Of a stretch of DNA of 11,479 nucleotides, positions 1 through 7,460 are shown piece after piece. The translations under genes were made by a program, and so were the position numbers. Below the pieces are notes generated by a model, which saw only the letters and a list, made by a program, of their open reading frames with translations, was not told the DNA's origin and made no database searches. Source of the stretch: Planctomycetota bacterium (GTDB lineage Bacteria; Planctomycetota; Planctomycetia; Pirellulales; Thermoguttaceae); contig JAEWUR010000738.1 in NCBI GenBank assembly GCA_023397045.1, positions 1 through 11,479 of the forward strand, given 5' to 3'. Every line of letters begins with the position of its first letter. Position 1 is the stretch's first letter.

Positions 1-2
1 CG

Positions 3-2036
3 GTATCACCGCCGATGAATGTCGCTTTAACGCCATCCCCAACCAGCCGTCCTGTCGAAAAGGCGCCCACGGCAACCGCCGCTGTCGGCCGGATCACCGG
101 CATGGTCGGTTGTGAATGGGCCGGAACCGAGCATGTTGCCCGCCAGGTGGTATTGGGATCGAAGTACCGACTTGTTGCCGGTTTGGTTGAGATCAGGTAC
201 GACACGGGAGCAAGGGTCATCTTGCAGGGACCGGCGACCTATGAAGTTGATTCAAATGCCGGTGGGTTCCTCTCTTCCGGAAAGATCACCGCTAGGGTGG
301 ACAAGAAAGTGGCCAGTGGTCGGTGGTCAGTGGCCAGTGAATCCCAAAATCCCAAAATCCCTCCCTCTCCCCTCTCCCCTCTCCCCTCTCCCCTTTTCAC
401 TATCAAGACTCCCACCGCCGTCGTCACCGACCTAGGCACCGAGTTCGGCGTCGAAGTGGACGACAAGGGGGCAACGATGACGCGCGTATACCGTGGCTCG
501 GTTCGCATGCAGTGTATTTCGGCCAGTGGACGCGAATTAGGTGATGCTCGGATCTTGCGAAAAAACGAGTCGGCCCGCGTCGAGAAACAAGTGTCCGGCG
601 ATGGCGGCAATCCGGAAGTCGCCATGACGCCATTGGCCACCGAGTCGGCCAACTTCGTTCGGGAAATCCCTAAACCGCAAATCAAGATGTTCGACCTGGT
701 CGACGTCGTGGCTGGCGGCGACGGTTTCTCGGGCAAGCGAAACGCCGGCATTGATCCCACTACGGGCAGGATCATCGTCGAACGTCCGTCGAGCGATCCC
801 AATTGGGATCGGATTCGCGATGACGGCCGGTATCACCGGGTTAAAGAGCTGCCGCTTGTCGATGGCGTGTTCGTGCCGAATGACAGTCGCCGACCCGTAC
901 AGCTCGACTCCGGTGGCAATACTTTTTCCAACTTCAAGACCAGTGACGACCGAGTCTTTGGTCACATCTGGGCCGGAGGGGAAATTCCTGTTCCAATTCC
1001 GCCGCCGATGAATACGACCATTGATGGTACCGACTATGCCTCGTCCGGCCATGCCGTGTTAGGCATGACGTCGAACAAGGGAATCACCTTTGATTTGGCG
1101 GCCATACGCCGCGTCAACCCCGGCTGGAATATCCGAAGATTCCGGACGATGGTCGGTAGCACGGAGTTGCGATCTACGGAGGAGCCCTTCTGGTACTCGG
1201 CGGATGTTTGGGTGTTTGTCGACGGTCAACAACGATTTCGACGTCTGAACGTCAACACGACCAATGGTCTCGACCATTTTTCCATCGATGTTCCGATGGG
1301 CGACAACGATCGTTTTTTGACGTTGGTCGTCACCGATGCCGGCAACACCATCGCTACGGATCGGATCGTCTTTGGCGACCCCCGATTGGAATTGCATTCG
1401 ACGGGCCAATTCGCGACCGATACGGCTGACCACGGCGCTATCGCCGGCGCATTGCCCCGTCGGATGCCGTTCGAAACGTTTGGAACGGGTGTCGGCTTGA
1501 AAGAAGGCGAACCCGATCCACGCTGGCAAATCATCCGAATCAGCAACAATCCCCGATTCCAGCCGCGCGCCGCGATGGTATCGCCGCCGGTCGAAAACTG
1601 GCTGCCGAGCGAACCGGGGCGATCGCAGTGGATTTCCATGACGGGCGACGATACGAAGCACCCGAGCGACGCCGTTTATACGTTCCAGACTAGTTTTGAA
1701 ATCGGCGAGGGTTATTCGCCCGAAACGGCCGTCCTCCGATGTAGCTTCGCCGCCGACAATCACCTTGACGCGATTCGACTCAACGGACATCAAGTGCCGG
1801 TGCCAAAGCACGGCTATCGGGGGTTTTACATCATGCACTGGTTCACCATCAACAACGGATTCATTGAGGGCAGAAACGTCTTGGAGTTCGACGTCAGAAA
1901 CAACGAGCCCGGCGACGTCGATCCGCCGGAAACGTCCTTGATGGGGCTTCGAGTCGAATTGGAAGGGACCGTGCGCGAAAGTGTCCCCGATACGCTGAAA
2001 GGAGAGTCCATCGACAAGCATATACGGACGAAATGA
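3..2036 (+). CDS. FecR-domain protein fused to NPCBM-like and galactose-binding-like domains (5' partial)
   Basis: The reading frame is open to the left edge, so the true start and probably a cytoplasmic anti-sigma part and membrane segment lie outside; the ATG at 15 is only the first in-frame ATG. Numbered from that ATG (673 residues), residues about 25-200 are a FecR domain, with a 'GKITARV' strand and the hallmark 'TPTAVVTDLGTEFGVEV' followed by 'VYRGSVRM'. Residues about 330-460 resemble the NPCBM module, with 'GITFDLAAIRRVNPGW', 'ADVWVFVDGQ' and 'IVFGDPRLEL'. Residues about 488-652 look like a galactose-binding-like beta-sandwich ('NHLDAIRLNG'). In planctomycetes such proteins commonly sit next to ECF sigma factor genes, and a role in surface signalling or glycan sensing is inferred from that. 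The FecR domain is interrupted at residues 99-127 by a repeat-derived, Pro/Ser-rich segment. The gene ends 56 nt before the LamG gene. Confidence 0.85.
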   Translation, partial: VSPPMNVALTPSPTSRPVEKAPTATAAVGRITGMVGCEWAGTEHVARQVVLGSKYRLVAGLVEIRYDTGARVILQGPATYEVDSNAGGFLSSGKITARVDKKVASGRWSVASESQNPKIPPSPLSPLPSPLFTIKTPTAVVTDLGTEFGVEVDDKGATMTRVYRGSVRMQCISASGRELGDARILRKNESARVEKQVSGDGGNPEVAMTPLATESANFVREIPKPQIKMFDLVDVVAGGDGFSGKRNAGIDPTTGRIIVERPSSDPNWDRIRDDGRYHRVKELPLVDGVFVPNDSRRPVQLDSGGNTFSNFKTSDDRVFGHIWAGGEIPVPIPPPMNTTIDGTDYASSGHAVLGMTSNKGITFDLAAIRRVNPGWNIRRFRTMVGSTELRSTEEPFWYSADVWVFVDGQQRFRRLNVNTTNGLDHFSIDVPMGDNDRFLTLVVTDAGNTIATDRIVFGDPRLELHSTGQFATDTADHGAIAGALPRRMPFETFGTGVGLKEGEPDPRWQIIRISNNPRFQPRAAMVSPPVENWLPSEPGRSQWISMTGDDTKHPSDAVYTFQTSFEIGEGYSPETAVLRCSFAADNHLDAIRLNGHQVPVPKHGYRGFYIMHWFTINNGFIEGRNVLEFDVRNNEPGDVDPPETSLMGLRVELEGTVRESVPDTLKGESIDKHIRTK
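309..393 (+). repeat. Two tandem heptamer arrays inside the FecR coding region
   Basis: Four degenerate copies of GTGGYCR run through 309-336 (GTGGCCA, GTGGTCG, GTGGTCA, GTGGCCA). Two copies of the octamer TCCCAAAA follow at 342-357, then a TCCCTCCC transition, then four exact copies of TCTCCCC at 366-393. Together they encode residues 99-127 of the FecR-type protein, rich in Ser and Pro, between 'TARVDKK' and 'FTIKTPTAVV', where the FecR domain would normally run straight on. The whole block keeps the reading frame. From 358 to 398 the plus strand is purely pyrimidine. Similar short tandem repeats are known as intergenic repeats in planctomycetes and cyanobacteria; I recall rather than have checked that link. 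Confidence 0.85.
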
Positions 2037-2078
2037 GGAGCGGTTACCGATCGTATCTCTGTTTCAATCACTTTTTCA

Positions 2079-2086
2079 CAGGAGAG
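2079..2086 (+). promoter_or_regulatory. Ribosome binding site deciding the LamG gene start
   Basis: An AGGAGAG-type Shine-Dalgarno sequence lies 6-7 nt before the ATG at 2093. It favours that start over the ATG at 2033, which overlaps the end of the FecR gene and would add 20 residues ahead of a normal signal peptide. Confidence 0.65.
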
Positions 2087-2092
2087 CGTGTT

Positions 2093-2989
2093 ATGTTGAT
2101 GCACACTGCAAAGTGGCTGTCGGGCATGGGAGTGGCATTGTTGTTGCTCATCGCGTACTCACCAGCACAGGCGACGATCCTTGAGGATTTCGGCTACGTT
2201 GACGCGAATGACATCGATGTGGACGCGGTCGGCGTCACGCTGGGCGCCACGGCCTACAGCGGATTCGGCAAGTCGGTGAATATGGTTGTCGGCGAGGGGA
2301 ATATTCTCGGCGCCGTCAGCCAGCCCATCACGCAATCGCAGTTGCAGGGCACGAATGGGGCTTTCACCTACGAAGCCTTGATCAAAGTGGGCGGCATCAA
2401 TCCATTAGAATCCCAGTGCATCATGGCAATGGGCCCGACGGCGTCAGGGTCGGGAGGTCAGTCGTTCCAGTTCCGCATCGGCAGCGGCGGAATGCTTCAG
2501 TTCATCGAGGTCGAACCTTCGGTGCAAGTCGTCGAGGCGGCTATTCCCACCAGCGGCGCAAATGCATGGTCGGCCGATCATTGGTATCACGTCGCGGCCA
2601 GCTATACCGGCTCGGAAGGCACGAGCGGCAATACGAGCCTGTATTGGACCAGGCTAGGCGACGACGTGACCACGGCCAACCTTCTGGGGACCGGTACGCT
2701 CAGCAGCGATATCTCTTCCGGCGTTCAACACCAATTCACCATCGGCAACCGTTTCACTCAAAACGGCGAAGACAGCCTTGCCGGGTTAATCGACGAAGTT
2801 CGGATCAGCGACATCGCGCGTGGCGCCGGCGGATTCATCTTTTCTTCGTCGGGCGCGCCGAGCCCCTATACGGCCGACGCCAACACGCTCCATCTGTGGA
2901 CGGCGGATGTGCCCGAACCTGCATCCATGCTGATGCTAAGCACGGCACTTATCGGCCTGCTGGCTTACGCTTGGCGCAAGAGGAAATGA
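2093..2989 (+). CDS. Secreted LamG/concanavalin A-like PEP-CTERM protein
   Basis: The 298-residue product starts with a Sec signal peptide (hydrophobic core 'VALLLLIAY', likely cleavage after 'PAQA' at residue 27). Residues about 80-250 form a LamG/concanavalin A-like jelly roll, recognisable from 'FTYEALIKV', 'HWYHVAASYTG' and the typical late strand 'GLIDEVRISDIAR'. Residues 273-298 are a PEP-CTERM sorting signal: 'VPEPAS', a hydrophobic segment and a basic tail ending 'RKRK'. Proteins of this type are exported, processed by an exosortase and held at or released from the cell surface; LamG folds often bind carbohydrate, but the ligand here is unknown. The start at 2093 is chosen for its Shine-Dalgarno sequence and signal peptide. 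The gene lies between the FecR protein and a glycoside hydrolase carrying the same sorting signal, suggesting a shared surface system. No catalytic motif is seen. Confidence 0.85.
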   Translation: MLMHTAKWLSGMGVALLLLIAYSPAQATILEDFGYVDANDIDVDAVGVTLGATAYSGFGKSVNMVVGEGNILGAVSQPITQSQLQGTNGAFTYEALIKVGGINPLESQCIMAMGPTASGSGGQSFQFRIGSGGMLQFIEVEPSVQVVEAAIPTSGANAWSADHWYHVAASYTGSEGTSGNTSLYWTRLGDDVTTANLLGTGTLSSDISSGVQHQFTIGNRFTQNGEDSLAGLIDEVRISDIARGAGGFIFSSSGAPSPYTADANTLHLWTADVPEPASMLMLSTALIGLLAYAWRKRK

Positions 2990-3016
2990 ACGTCTGATTG
3001 ACATCCCCGTGGGTGT

Positions 3017-3047
3017 GCGGCGGAGCGGCCGGTCGCTGCTCCGCCGC
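3017..3047 (+). terminator. GC-rich hairpin after the LamG gene, terminator-like but without a T tract
   Basis: GCGGCGGAGC (3017-3026) and its exact reverse complement GCTCCGCCGC (3038-3047) form a 10-bp stem around an 11-nt loop, 27 nt after the LamG stop codon. No run of T follows, so it is not a canonical intrinsic terminator. It could attenuate transcription, protect the 3' end of the upstream mRNA, or belong to the repeat that starts 29 nt further on. Confidence 0.35.
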
Positions 3048-3075
3048 CTCCACGCCGCATGGATGCGACCGTAAT

Positions 3076-3144
3076 GTGTGCCACTGGCTCTGCCAGTGTC
3101 GACTTGCGGGACAAACTCCAGCACTGGCACAGCCTGCGGCGCAC
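3076..3144. repeat. REP-like inverted-repeat element in the LamG-hydrolase intergenic region
   Basis: A 23-nt left arm (3076-3098) and a 23-nt right arm (3122-3144) are reverse complements at 19 of 23 positions, separated by 23 nt. The left arm holds a perfect small hairpin, CACTGGC-TCT-GCCAGTG (3083-3098 region). The right arm has lost part of that inner symmetry. The 'CACTGGC...GCCAGTG' motif resembles dispersed intergenic hairpin repeats I associate with planctomycete genomes. It occupies the space between genes, which also argues against starting the next gene upstream of it, for instance at the TTG at 2998. Confidence 0.6.
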
Positions 3145-3189
3145 CGTGCCGCCCCATTTTTGCGGAATCCCCCGGTTGGAAACATCACC

Positions 3190-5079
3190 ATGCAAATCAT
3201 ACCGTCCACTCGAACGGACCATACCGATTGGCCTTCAACGTCCGTGGGCAGGCTATCGCGCCGTTGCCATCAATTCGCCAACGATGCAAGGCGGTCGCGA
3301 GTCTTCTCCGAGATATCCCTCATCGTGGCCCTCGGCGTATTGCTCTTGGGCAATCATGGACCCATCAACGCACAGGGGCGAGACGGATTTATTTGGGGCG
3401 TCAACGGTCATATCGGTTCCGGGTCCTATGGCGAGGACCTTGGGATTCCGCTGAGCCAACAGGTGCAATTGATCAAGAACGCCGGGTTTGGCTGGTACCG
3501 CACCGATGTATTTTGCGATCCCGCCAATGATGAGTTCGATCGGATCATGCCCGTACTCAACGCAGCGGGCATCAATGTGTATGCAAACCTAAATCCGGAT
3601 GATTTGCGTCCCTTCGACACCTTGCATACGCGCATGACGATGCAAGAAGTCTATGACGCCACCTACAATTACACCTACCAAGTCGCCAACAAGTGGAAGG
3701 GGCAGGTCAAGGTGTGGGACATGTTCAACGAACCCGACGGATGGACGCTCCATTACGGCAGCGGGCGCTCGCTAGGCGATTACAATCTCACCTATATTGA
3801 AACAGCGGCGGCGCTGTTGAAAGGACAGTCCGACGCCATCCGCGCGGCTGATCCCAATGCCCGGATTAGTATGAACGCCACGAATCTGTCCACCGGCTTC
3901 GTCGACCACATGATCAATCACGGCGTTGATTTCGACATCCTCTCGTGGCATTGGTACGACAACATGGGGCCGATCGAGAACTCCGACGGCGTGGATATGC
4001 TCCAAGTCTTGCTCGACTACGGTAAATCGCTATGGATAGGCGAATCCAACTCGCGGCCCTACAGGATTGACCCGACGGAGGCGCGCACGGCGCATGGCGA
4101 CGCTTGGCTTTCCGATTTCCAGCGTACCATGTACAACCATCGCTTCGAAGGCGCCGAAGCGCACTTCACCTTCGAGTTGCTCGATTCGATCCATCTACCC
4201 CCAAGCAGCACCGAGAGGGAATATGGCATTGTAAAAATGTATACGGGCGCCGACGACCATTACTATATCGACGCGCCCGCCGATATCTATTATCGCATCC
4301 AATCGACCATTGCCGGCTCGAAGCGGGCGGCGCCGATCAGCGAGGAGCCTCCTGTTTTCGCGGACGAATTCGACGGCGGCCCTGGTTTCGATTTCACCAA
4401 GTGGACGACGATCACCAACGGTACGACGCCGACCACCTTCACGGTGGATAGCGGACTTGCGAAGATAGTCACGTCGGATCACAACGGAGCGCCACCCACC
4501 GACGCCTATCTGAAAAGTGCCAAGATCGATCTTTCCGATGCCGACGCCTGGACGGTCGCCGTGCGTTTTCGCGTGAATACAAGCAATGACGTGATAAGCA
4601 TGGGGCCGCCGACCGGCGCCGGCCCGTGCCGGCAGGTTCAGTTGGTCACCGGTATTGGTGAAGGCGGCGGAGTGCGGGATTTCGCGGTCAGTCTGCTCGA
4701 AAATCCCTCCGATCCTTTGTTGTTCTCGCTCGGATGGGGAAATTGGTGGTCATCGGAGGATGAGGATGCCGTCGCGCTGCTCGACGACGACGTCGTGAAC
4801 CTGACGCAAGGCCGTTTCTACTCGCTGCTACTTCACCATCGCCCCGACGGCAATGTCGATTTCTATCTCGACGACATTTTCTACGGAACGCGTCCCGGTT
4901 TCGGCGGTGTACCCGATTATTTGTTGCTCGGCGATCTCAGCAGCATCACCGGCGTCAATCTCGATATCGATTATGTCAGGGTTATGGCAGTCCCGGCCCC
5001 GGAGCCCTCGACGGCCATCTTAATGTTGATGGGATTGTTTGGACTTCTTGTCCGATCGCGGTTAAAATGGAAGCGGTGA
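3190..5079 (+). CDS. Secreted clan GH-A-like glycoside hydrolase with lectin-like domain and PEP-CTERM anchor
   Basis: The 629-residue protein has a long n-region, a hydrophobic stretch at about 42-54 and probable signal cleavage after 'PINA' (residue 61). Residues about 65-370 look like a (beta/alpha)8 barrel of clan GH-A: '[13 protein letters not shown]' carries the probable acid/base Glu181 after Asn, and '[10 protein letters not shown]' carries the probable nucleophile Glu285, 104 residues later. The substrate is not readable; GH39- and GH5-like families are the nearest in feel. Residues about 390-595 form a concanavalin A-like domain ('[16 protein letters not shown]', '[11 protein letters not shown]'), and 603-629 a PEP-CTERM signal ('APEPST', hydrophobic segment, 'KWKR'). 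ATG 3190 has no clear Shine-Dalgarno sequence; GTG 3244 is an alternative that shortens the odd n-region by 18 residues. The frame is open back to 2998, but that region holds the inverted repeats. The next gene begins 4 nt after the stop. Confidence 0.82.
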   Translation: MQIIPSTRTDHTDWPSTSVGRLSRRCHQFANDARRSRVFSEISLIVALGVLLLGNHGPINAQGRDGFIWGVNGHIGSGSYGEDLGIPLSQQVQLIKNAGFGWYRTDVFCDPANDEFDRIMPVLNAAGINVYANLNPDDLRPFDTLHTRMTMQEVYDATYNYTYQVANKWKGQVKVWDMFNEPDGWTLHYGSGRSLGDYNLTYIETAAALLKGQSDAIRAADPNARISMNATNLSTGFVDHMINHGVDFDILSWHWYDNMGPIENSDGVDMLQVLLDYGKSLWIGESNSRPYRIDPTEARTAHGDAWLSDFQRTMYNHRFEGAEAHFTFELLDSIHLPPSSTEREYGIVKMYTGADDHYYIDAPADIYYRIQSTIAGSKRAAPISEEPPVFADEFDGGPGFDFTKWTTITNGTTPTTFTVDSGLAKIVTSDHNGAPPTDAYLKSAKIDLSDADAWTVAVRFRVNTSNDVISMGPPTGAGPCRQVQLVTGIGEGGGVRDFAVSLLENPSDPLLFSLGWGNWWSSEDEDAVALLDDDVVNLTQGRFYSLLLHHRPDGNVDFYLDDIFYGTRPGFGGVPDYLLLGDLSSITGVNLDIDYVRVMAVPAPEPSTAILMLMGLFGLLVRSRLKWKR

Positions 5080-5083
5080 AATC

Positions 5084-6058
5084 ATGGTGCCTACAGAGCG
5101 AAAAACGGGTTTTACGTTGGTCGAATTGCTTGTGGTCATCACGATCATCGGCATTCTAATCGCGCTACTGTTGCCGGCGGTGCAATCGGCGCGGGAGGCC
5201 GCACGACGGATGCAATGCGGCAACAATCTCAAACAAATCGGCTTGGCGATCCACAACTTCGTCTCCGCCCATGACGAAGGCTTTCCACTGAGCCGCACCT
5301 CGTGCATGCACAACACCTGGATTGTCCAGCTTTTCCCTTTCTTGGAACAGCAAGGGCTGACCGACGTCTGGCTGCCCGATCGATCGTACTATCTCCAGCC
5401 GGAAATAGCGCGAACAACCCCGATACCGACGATTCTATGTCCTAGTCGCCGAAGCCCCCCTCAGATCAGTGCTGCCGTGAACACAACCCCGGGCACAGGT
5501 GATGATATACGCGGTGGCATCAAAGCCCCCGGCCATCTGGGAGACTATGCGGCGGTCATCGGCGATGGAGGCCAAATTAACGGCACCTATCGATGGGACT
5601 TCATCGACACCTGCAATGGTGCATTCTGTCAGATGGAATCGCCAAGTCATATTATTCCCGGCATGTGTACGGGCGCCGATCCCGATGAGCGGCTCGTAGG
5701 CCAAGTCAAATATCCCATCACGATTTCCCGTTTCAAGGATGGACTAAGCTATGTCATCGTCGTGGGCGAAAAACACGTTCAGCCCGAAGGTTTCGGCCAA
5801 GGCATCTACATGGATACGAGCGTTTATAATCCGGACAACCTCGGCCGATTCGGTAGGTTTGCCGGTCCCAATTTCGCCCTGGCGCGCGATCCAAGCGAAC
5901 CGGTCAATATGAACTTCGGGAGTTGGCATCCGGGCGTATGCCAGTTTGTATTCGGCGACGGATCCGTCCAATCCCTATCCGTTTCCATCAATACGGTAAT
6001 CCTGGGCCATCTGGCGGTCCGCGATGACGGAAATCCAATTGCCGGCGACCTTTGGTGA
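5084..6058 (+). CDS. DUF1559 pseudopilin-like protein with H-x9-DG C-terminal motif
   Basis: This 324-residue protein begins with a type IV pilin/type II secretion N-terminal methylation signal, '[19 protein letters not shown]': cleavage expected between Gly9 and Phe10, Glu14 at mature position 5, then a hydrophobic helix. '[17 protein letters not shown]' and '[13 protein letters not shown]' are the typical DUF1559 (SBP_bac_10-type) start. Near the end His282 is followed after nine residues by Asp-Gly ('[14 protein letters not shown]'), the H-x9-DG signature of this large planctomycete family. Length is ordinary for the family. The molecular role is unknown; it is expected in the inner membrane facing the periplasm, possibly within a pseudopilus. 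The ATG lies 4 nt after the hydrolase stop, with a GGAAGCGG purine stretch inside the end of that gene, so the two are probably translationally coupled. A small lipoprotein follows, the usual pairing. Confidence 0.93.
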   Translation: MVPTERKTGFTLVELLVVITIIGILIALLLPAVQSAREAARRMQCGNNLKQIGLAIHNFVSAHDEGFPLSRTSCMHNTWIVQLFPFLEQQGLTDVWLPDRSYYLQPEIARTTPIPTILCPSRRSPPQISAAVNTTPGTGDDIRGGIKAPGHLGDYAAVIGDGGQINGTYRWDFIDTCNGAFCQMESPSHIIPGMCTGADPDERLVGQVKYPITISRFKDGLSYVIVVGEKHVQPEGFGQGIYMDTSVYNPDNLGRFGRFAGPNFALARDPSEPVNMNFGSWHPGVCQFVFGDGSVQSLSVSINTVILGHLAVRDDGNPIAGDLW

Positions 6059-6120
6059 AATCGCGGGCGCGCCCAATGTGCCACAATCAAACGAGCCACG
6101 TCTCCATCCATGAGATTGTC

Positions 6121-6552
6121 ATGCTTCGATTCATCAATGCAGTAGGCTGCCTCTTATTCTGTCTTCTTTCGCTCGCCGGATGCGGAGAGAGCGAGTTGCA
6201 GACCTATCCCGCCAGCGGAAAAGTGATTTTCGCCGACGGAAAGCCCTTGACGGGCGGTTTCGTCGAATTCCAACCGGTCGACGCCGCAATCCACATCACC
6301 GCGCGCGGGCAAATCCAACCCGACGGGACGTTCGAACTGGGCACATTGCGGAAAAATGACGGAGCCGTTGCAGGCGAGTATTTGGTATCCGTCACGCCTC
6401 CCATGCCTTCGACGGACGCGGACACGCTCTCGAAACGCCCTTTGATCGATCCACGGTTCCGAGACCCGCATGCGTCGGGATTCAGATTTACGGTGTCATC
6501 CGAGGCGTCACAAAATCGATTCTCTCTCGAAGTGTTTCCACCACGAAACTAA
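6121..6552 (+). CDS. Small transthyretin/carboxypeptidase regulatory-like lipoprotein
   Basis: The 143-residue product has a short lipoprotein signal peptide ending in the lipobox 'LSLAGC', with Cys21 as the lipidated residue. The rest is a single beta-sandwich of the transthyretin-like/carboxypeptidase regulatory type found widely in planctomycetes: 'ASGKVIFADGKPLTGGFVEF', then 'GQIQPDGTFELGTL' and 'GEYLVSV', ending 'NRFSLEVFPP'. Such lipoproteins usually follow DUF1559 genes, as here, 62 nt downstream; their role is not established. ATG 6121 is chosen because it places the signal peptide at the N-terminus. An in-frame ATG at 6076 would add 15 residues ahead of it, and neither has a strong Shine-Dalgarno sequence. 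It probably shares a transcript with the hydrolase and DUF1559 genes. Confidence 0.85.
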   Translation: MLRFINAVGCLLFCLLSLAGCGESELQTYPASGKVIFADGKPLTGGFVEFQPVDAAIHITARGQIQPDGTFELGTLRKNDGAVAGEYLVSVTPPMPSTDADTLSKRPLIDPRFRDPHASGFRFTVSSEASQNRFSLEVFPPRN

Positions 6553-6689
6553 AACGACTTGCGTGATCCTGGGAGCTTTGCGCTCGCTTGGAGCCGCCTC
6601 CCAAGGCGTGGCGGCGGATTATCCAATTTGCAGGATCGTGAGAGGTTATTTCAACTTCATTTTGCCCGCCTAGGACTAGAGACGCCACG
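6553..6689. other. Intergenic stretch with a small hairpin before the SGNH hydrolase
   Basis: This 137-nt gap holds one clear symmetry: CGCCT (6595-6599), a 4-nt loop, AGGCG (6604-6608). A competing outer pair is GCCGCC (6593-6598) with GGCGGC (6610-6615). There is no T run after either, so termination is only a possibility. I see no convincing promoter boxes and no small gene. Confidence 0.4.
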
Positions 6690-7454
6690 ATGTACCCAAA
6701 TCGTTATGCCGCGAATCACTTTCAGAAGCTATGTTTGACCGTTTTTTGGATCCTTGGCATCGCGTCGGCGAGCATTCCAATCCAGGCGCAGGATTCCAGC
6801 GGCAATCCAGCCGCCATGCCGCAGGCTCGGCTGGAGGACGAGAGTTGGCGGCAACGTCACGAGGCGATGAATTCACGGGCCAAACAGGGCAAGGTGGACC
6901 TCGTGTTCATCGGAGACTCGATTACCAGGGGCTGGGAAGGACCCGGCAAGGAAATATGGAGCAAATATTACGAGAAACGCAACGCTCTCAATCTTGGCAT
7001 TGGTGGCGATCAGACGCAGCACGTTCTTTGGCGTCTCGACAATGGCAACCTCGACGGCATTTCGCCGAAGCTGGCTGTGATCATGATCGGGACCAACAAC
7101 GCCGGCAAGATGACTCCCCAACAGGTCGCCGACGGCATCCAAGCGATTGTCGAACGGATTCGAACCAAACTGCCGCAAACGAAGATTCTGCTGTTGGCCA
7201 TCCTTCCGCGCGGCGTTGATTCCAATGACCCCATGCGTTTGTTCAATGACGAGGTCAACACGCACATTGCTGCGTTCGATAACGGAGAAAGCGTCTCTTT
7301 CCTCGACATCGGATCGAGGTTCCTTGCTCCCGACGGAACGTGTGGCCCGGGCATCCGGGACGATCGGCTCCATCTAACGACAACCGGCTATGCAATCTGG
7401 GCCGAGGCCATCGAGCCGACGGTGATGAACGCAATGCACGAAGACTGCATGTAA
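6690..7454 (+). CDS. Secreted SGNH/GDSL-type hydrolase (esterase-like)
   Basis: The 254-residue protein begins with a signal peptide (hydrophobic 'LTVFWILGIASASIPI', likely cleavage after 'IQAQ' or just before). It has the four SGNH blocks in order: 'FIGDSITRGW' with nucleophile Ser77, 'NLGIGGDQTQ' with the oxyanion Gly, 'MIGTNNAG' with Asn136, and 'DDRLHLTTTGY' with the Asp225-x-x-His228 pair. The overall pattern is close to bacterial relatives of the PAF acetylhydrolase beta/gamma subunits. Likely chemistry is ester hydrolysis outside the cytoplasm; next to glycan-active proteins, deacetylation of acetylated polysaccharide is a reasonable guess, though lipid or other esters cannot be excluded. 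ATG 6690 gives a good signal peptide but has only a weak purine-rich stretch upstream. The stop lies 6 nt from the stop of the convergent dehydrogenase gene. Confidence 0.9.
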   Translation: MYPNRYAANHFQKLCLTVFWILGIASASIPIQAQDSSGNPAAMPQARLEDESWRQRHEAMNSRAKQGKVDLVFIGDSITRGWEGPGKEIWSKYYEKRNALNLGIGGDQTQHVLWRLDNGNLDGISPKLAVIMIGTNNAGKMTPQQVADGIQAIVERIRTKLPQTKILLLAILPRGVDSNDPMRLFNDEVNTHIAAFDNGESVSFLDIGSRFLAPDGTCGPGIRDDRLHLTTTGYAIWAEAIEPTVMNAMHEDCM

Positions 7455-7460
7455 GCGTTT

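Noticed and set aside
309..393. CRISPR-like array
   Set aside because: The units are only 7-8 nt and directly abutting, with no unique spacers.
1059..2021. Long minus-strand open frame (320 codons) opposite the FecR-type gene
   Set aside because: The plus-strand frame has clear domain motifs over the same bases; the antisense product shows no recognisable motif and has the composition expected from a GC-rich shadow frame.
2998..3189. Upstream extension of the hydrolase frame to a TTG at 2998
   Set aside because: The stretch is filled by a hairpin and a REP-like repeat, and its translation is Cys- and Arg-rich without domain character; a signal sequence is found only after ATG 3190.
6470..6673. 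Small open frame overlapping the end of the lipoprotein gene
   Set aside because: No ribosome binding site, no motif, and half of it lies within the lipoprotein coding region in another frame.
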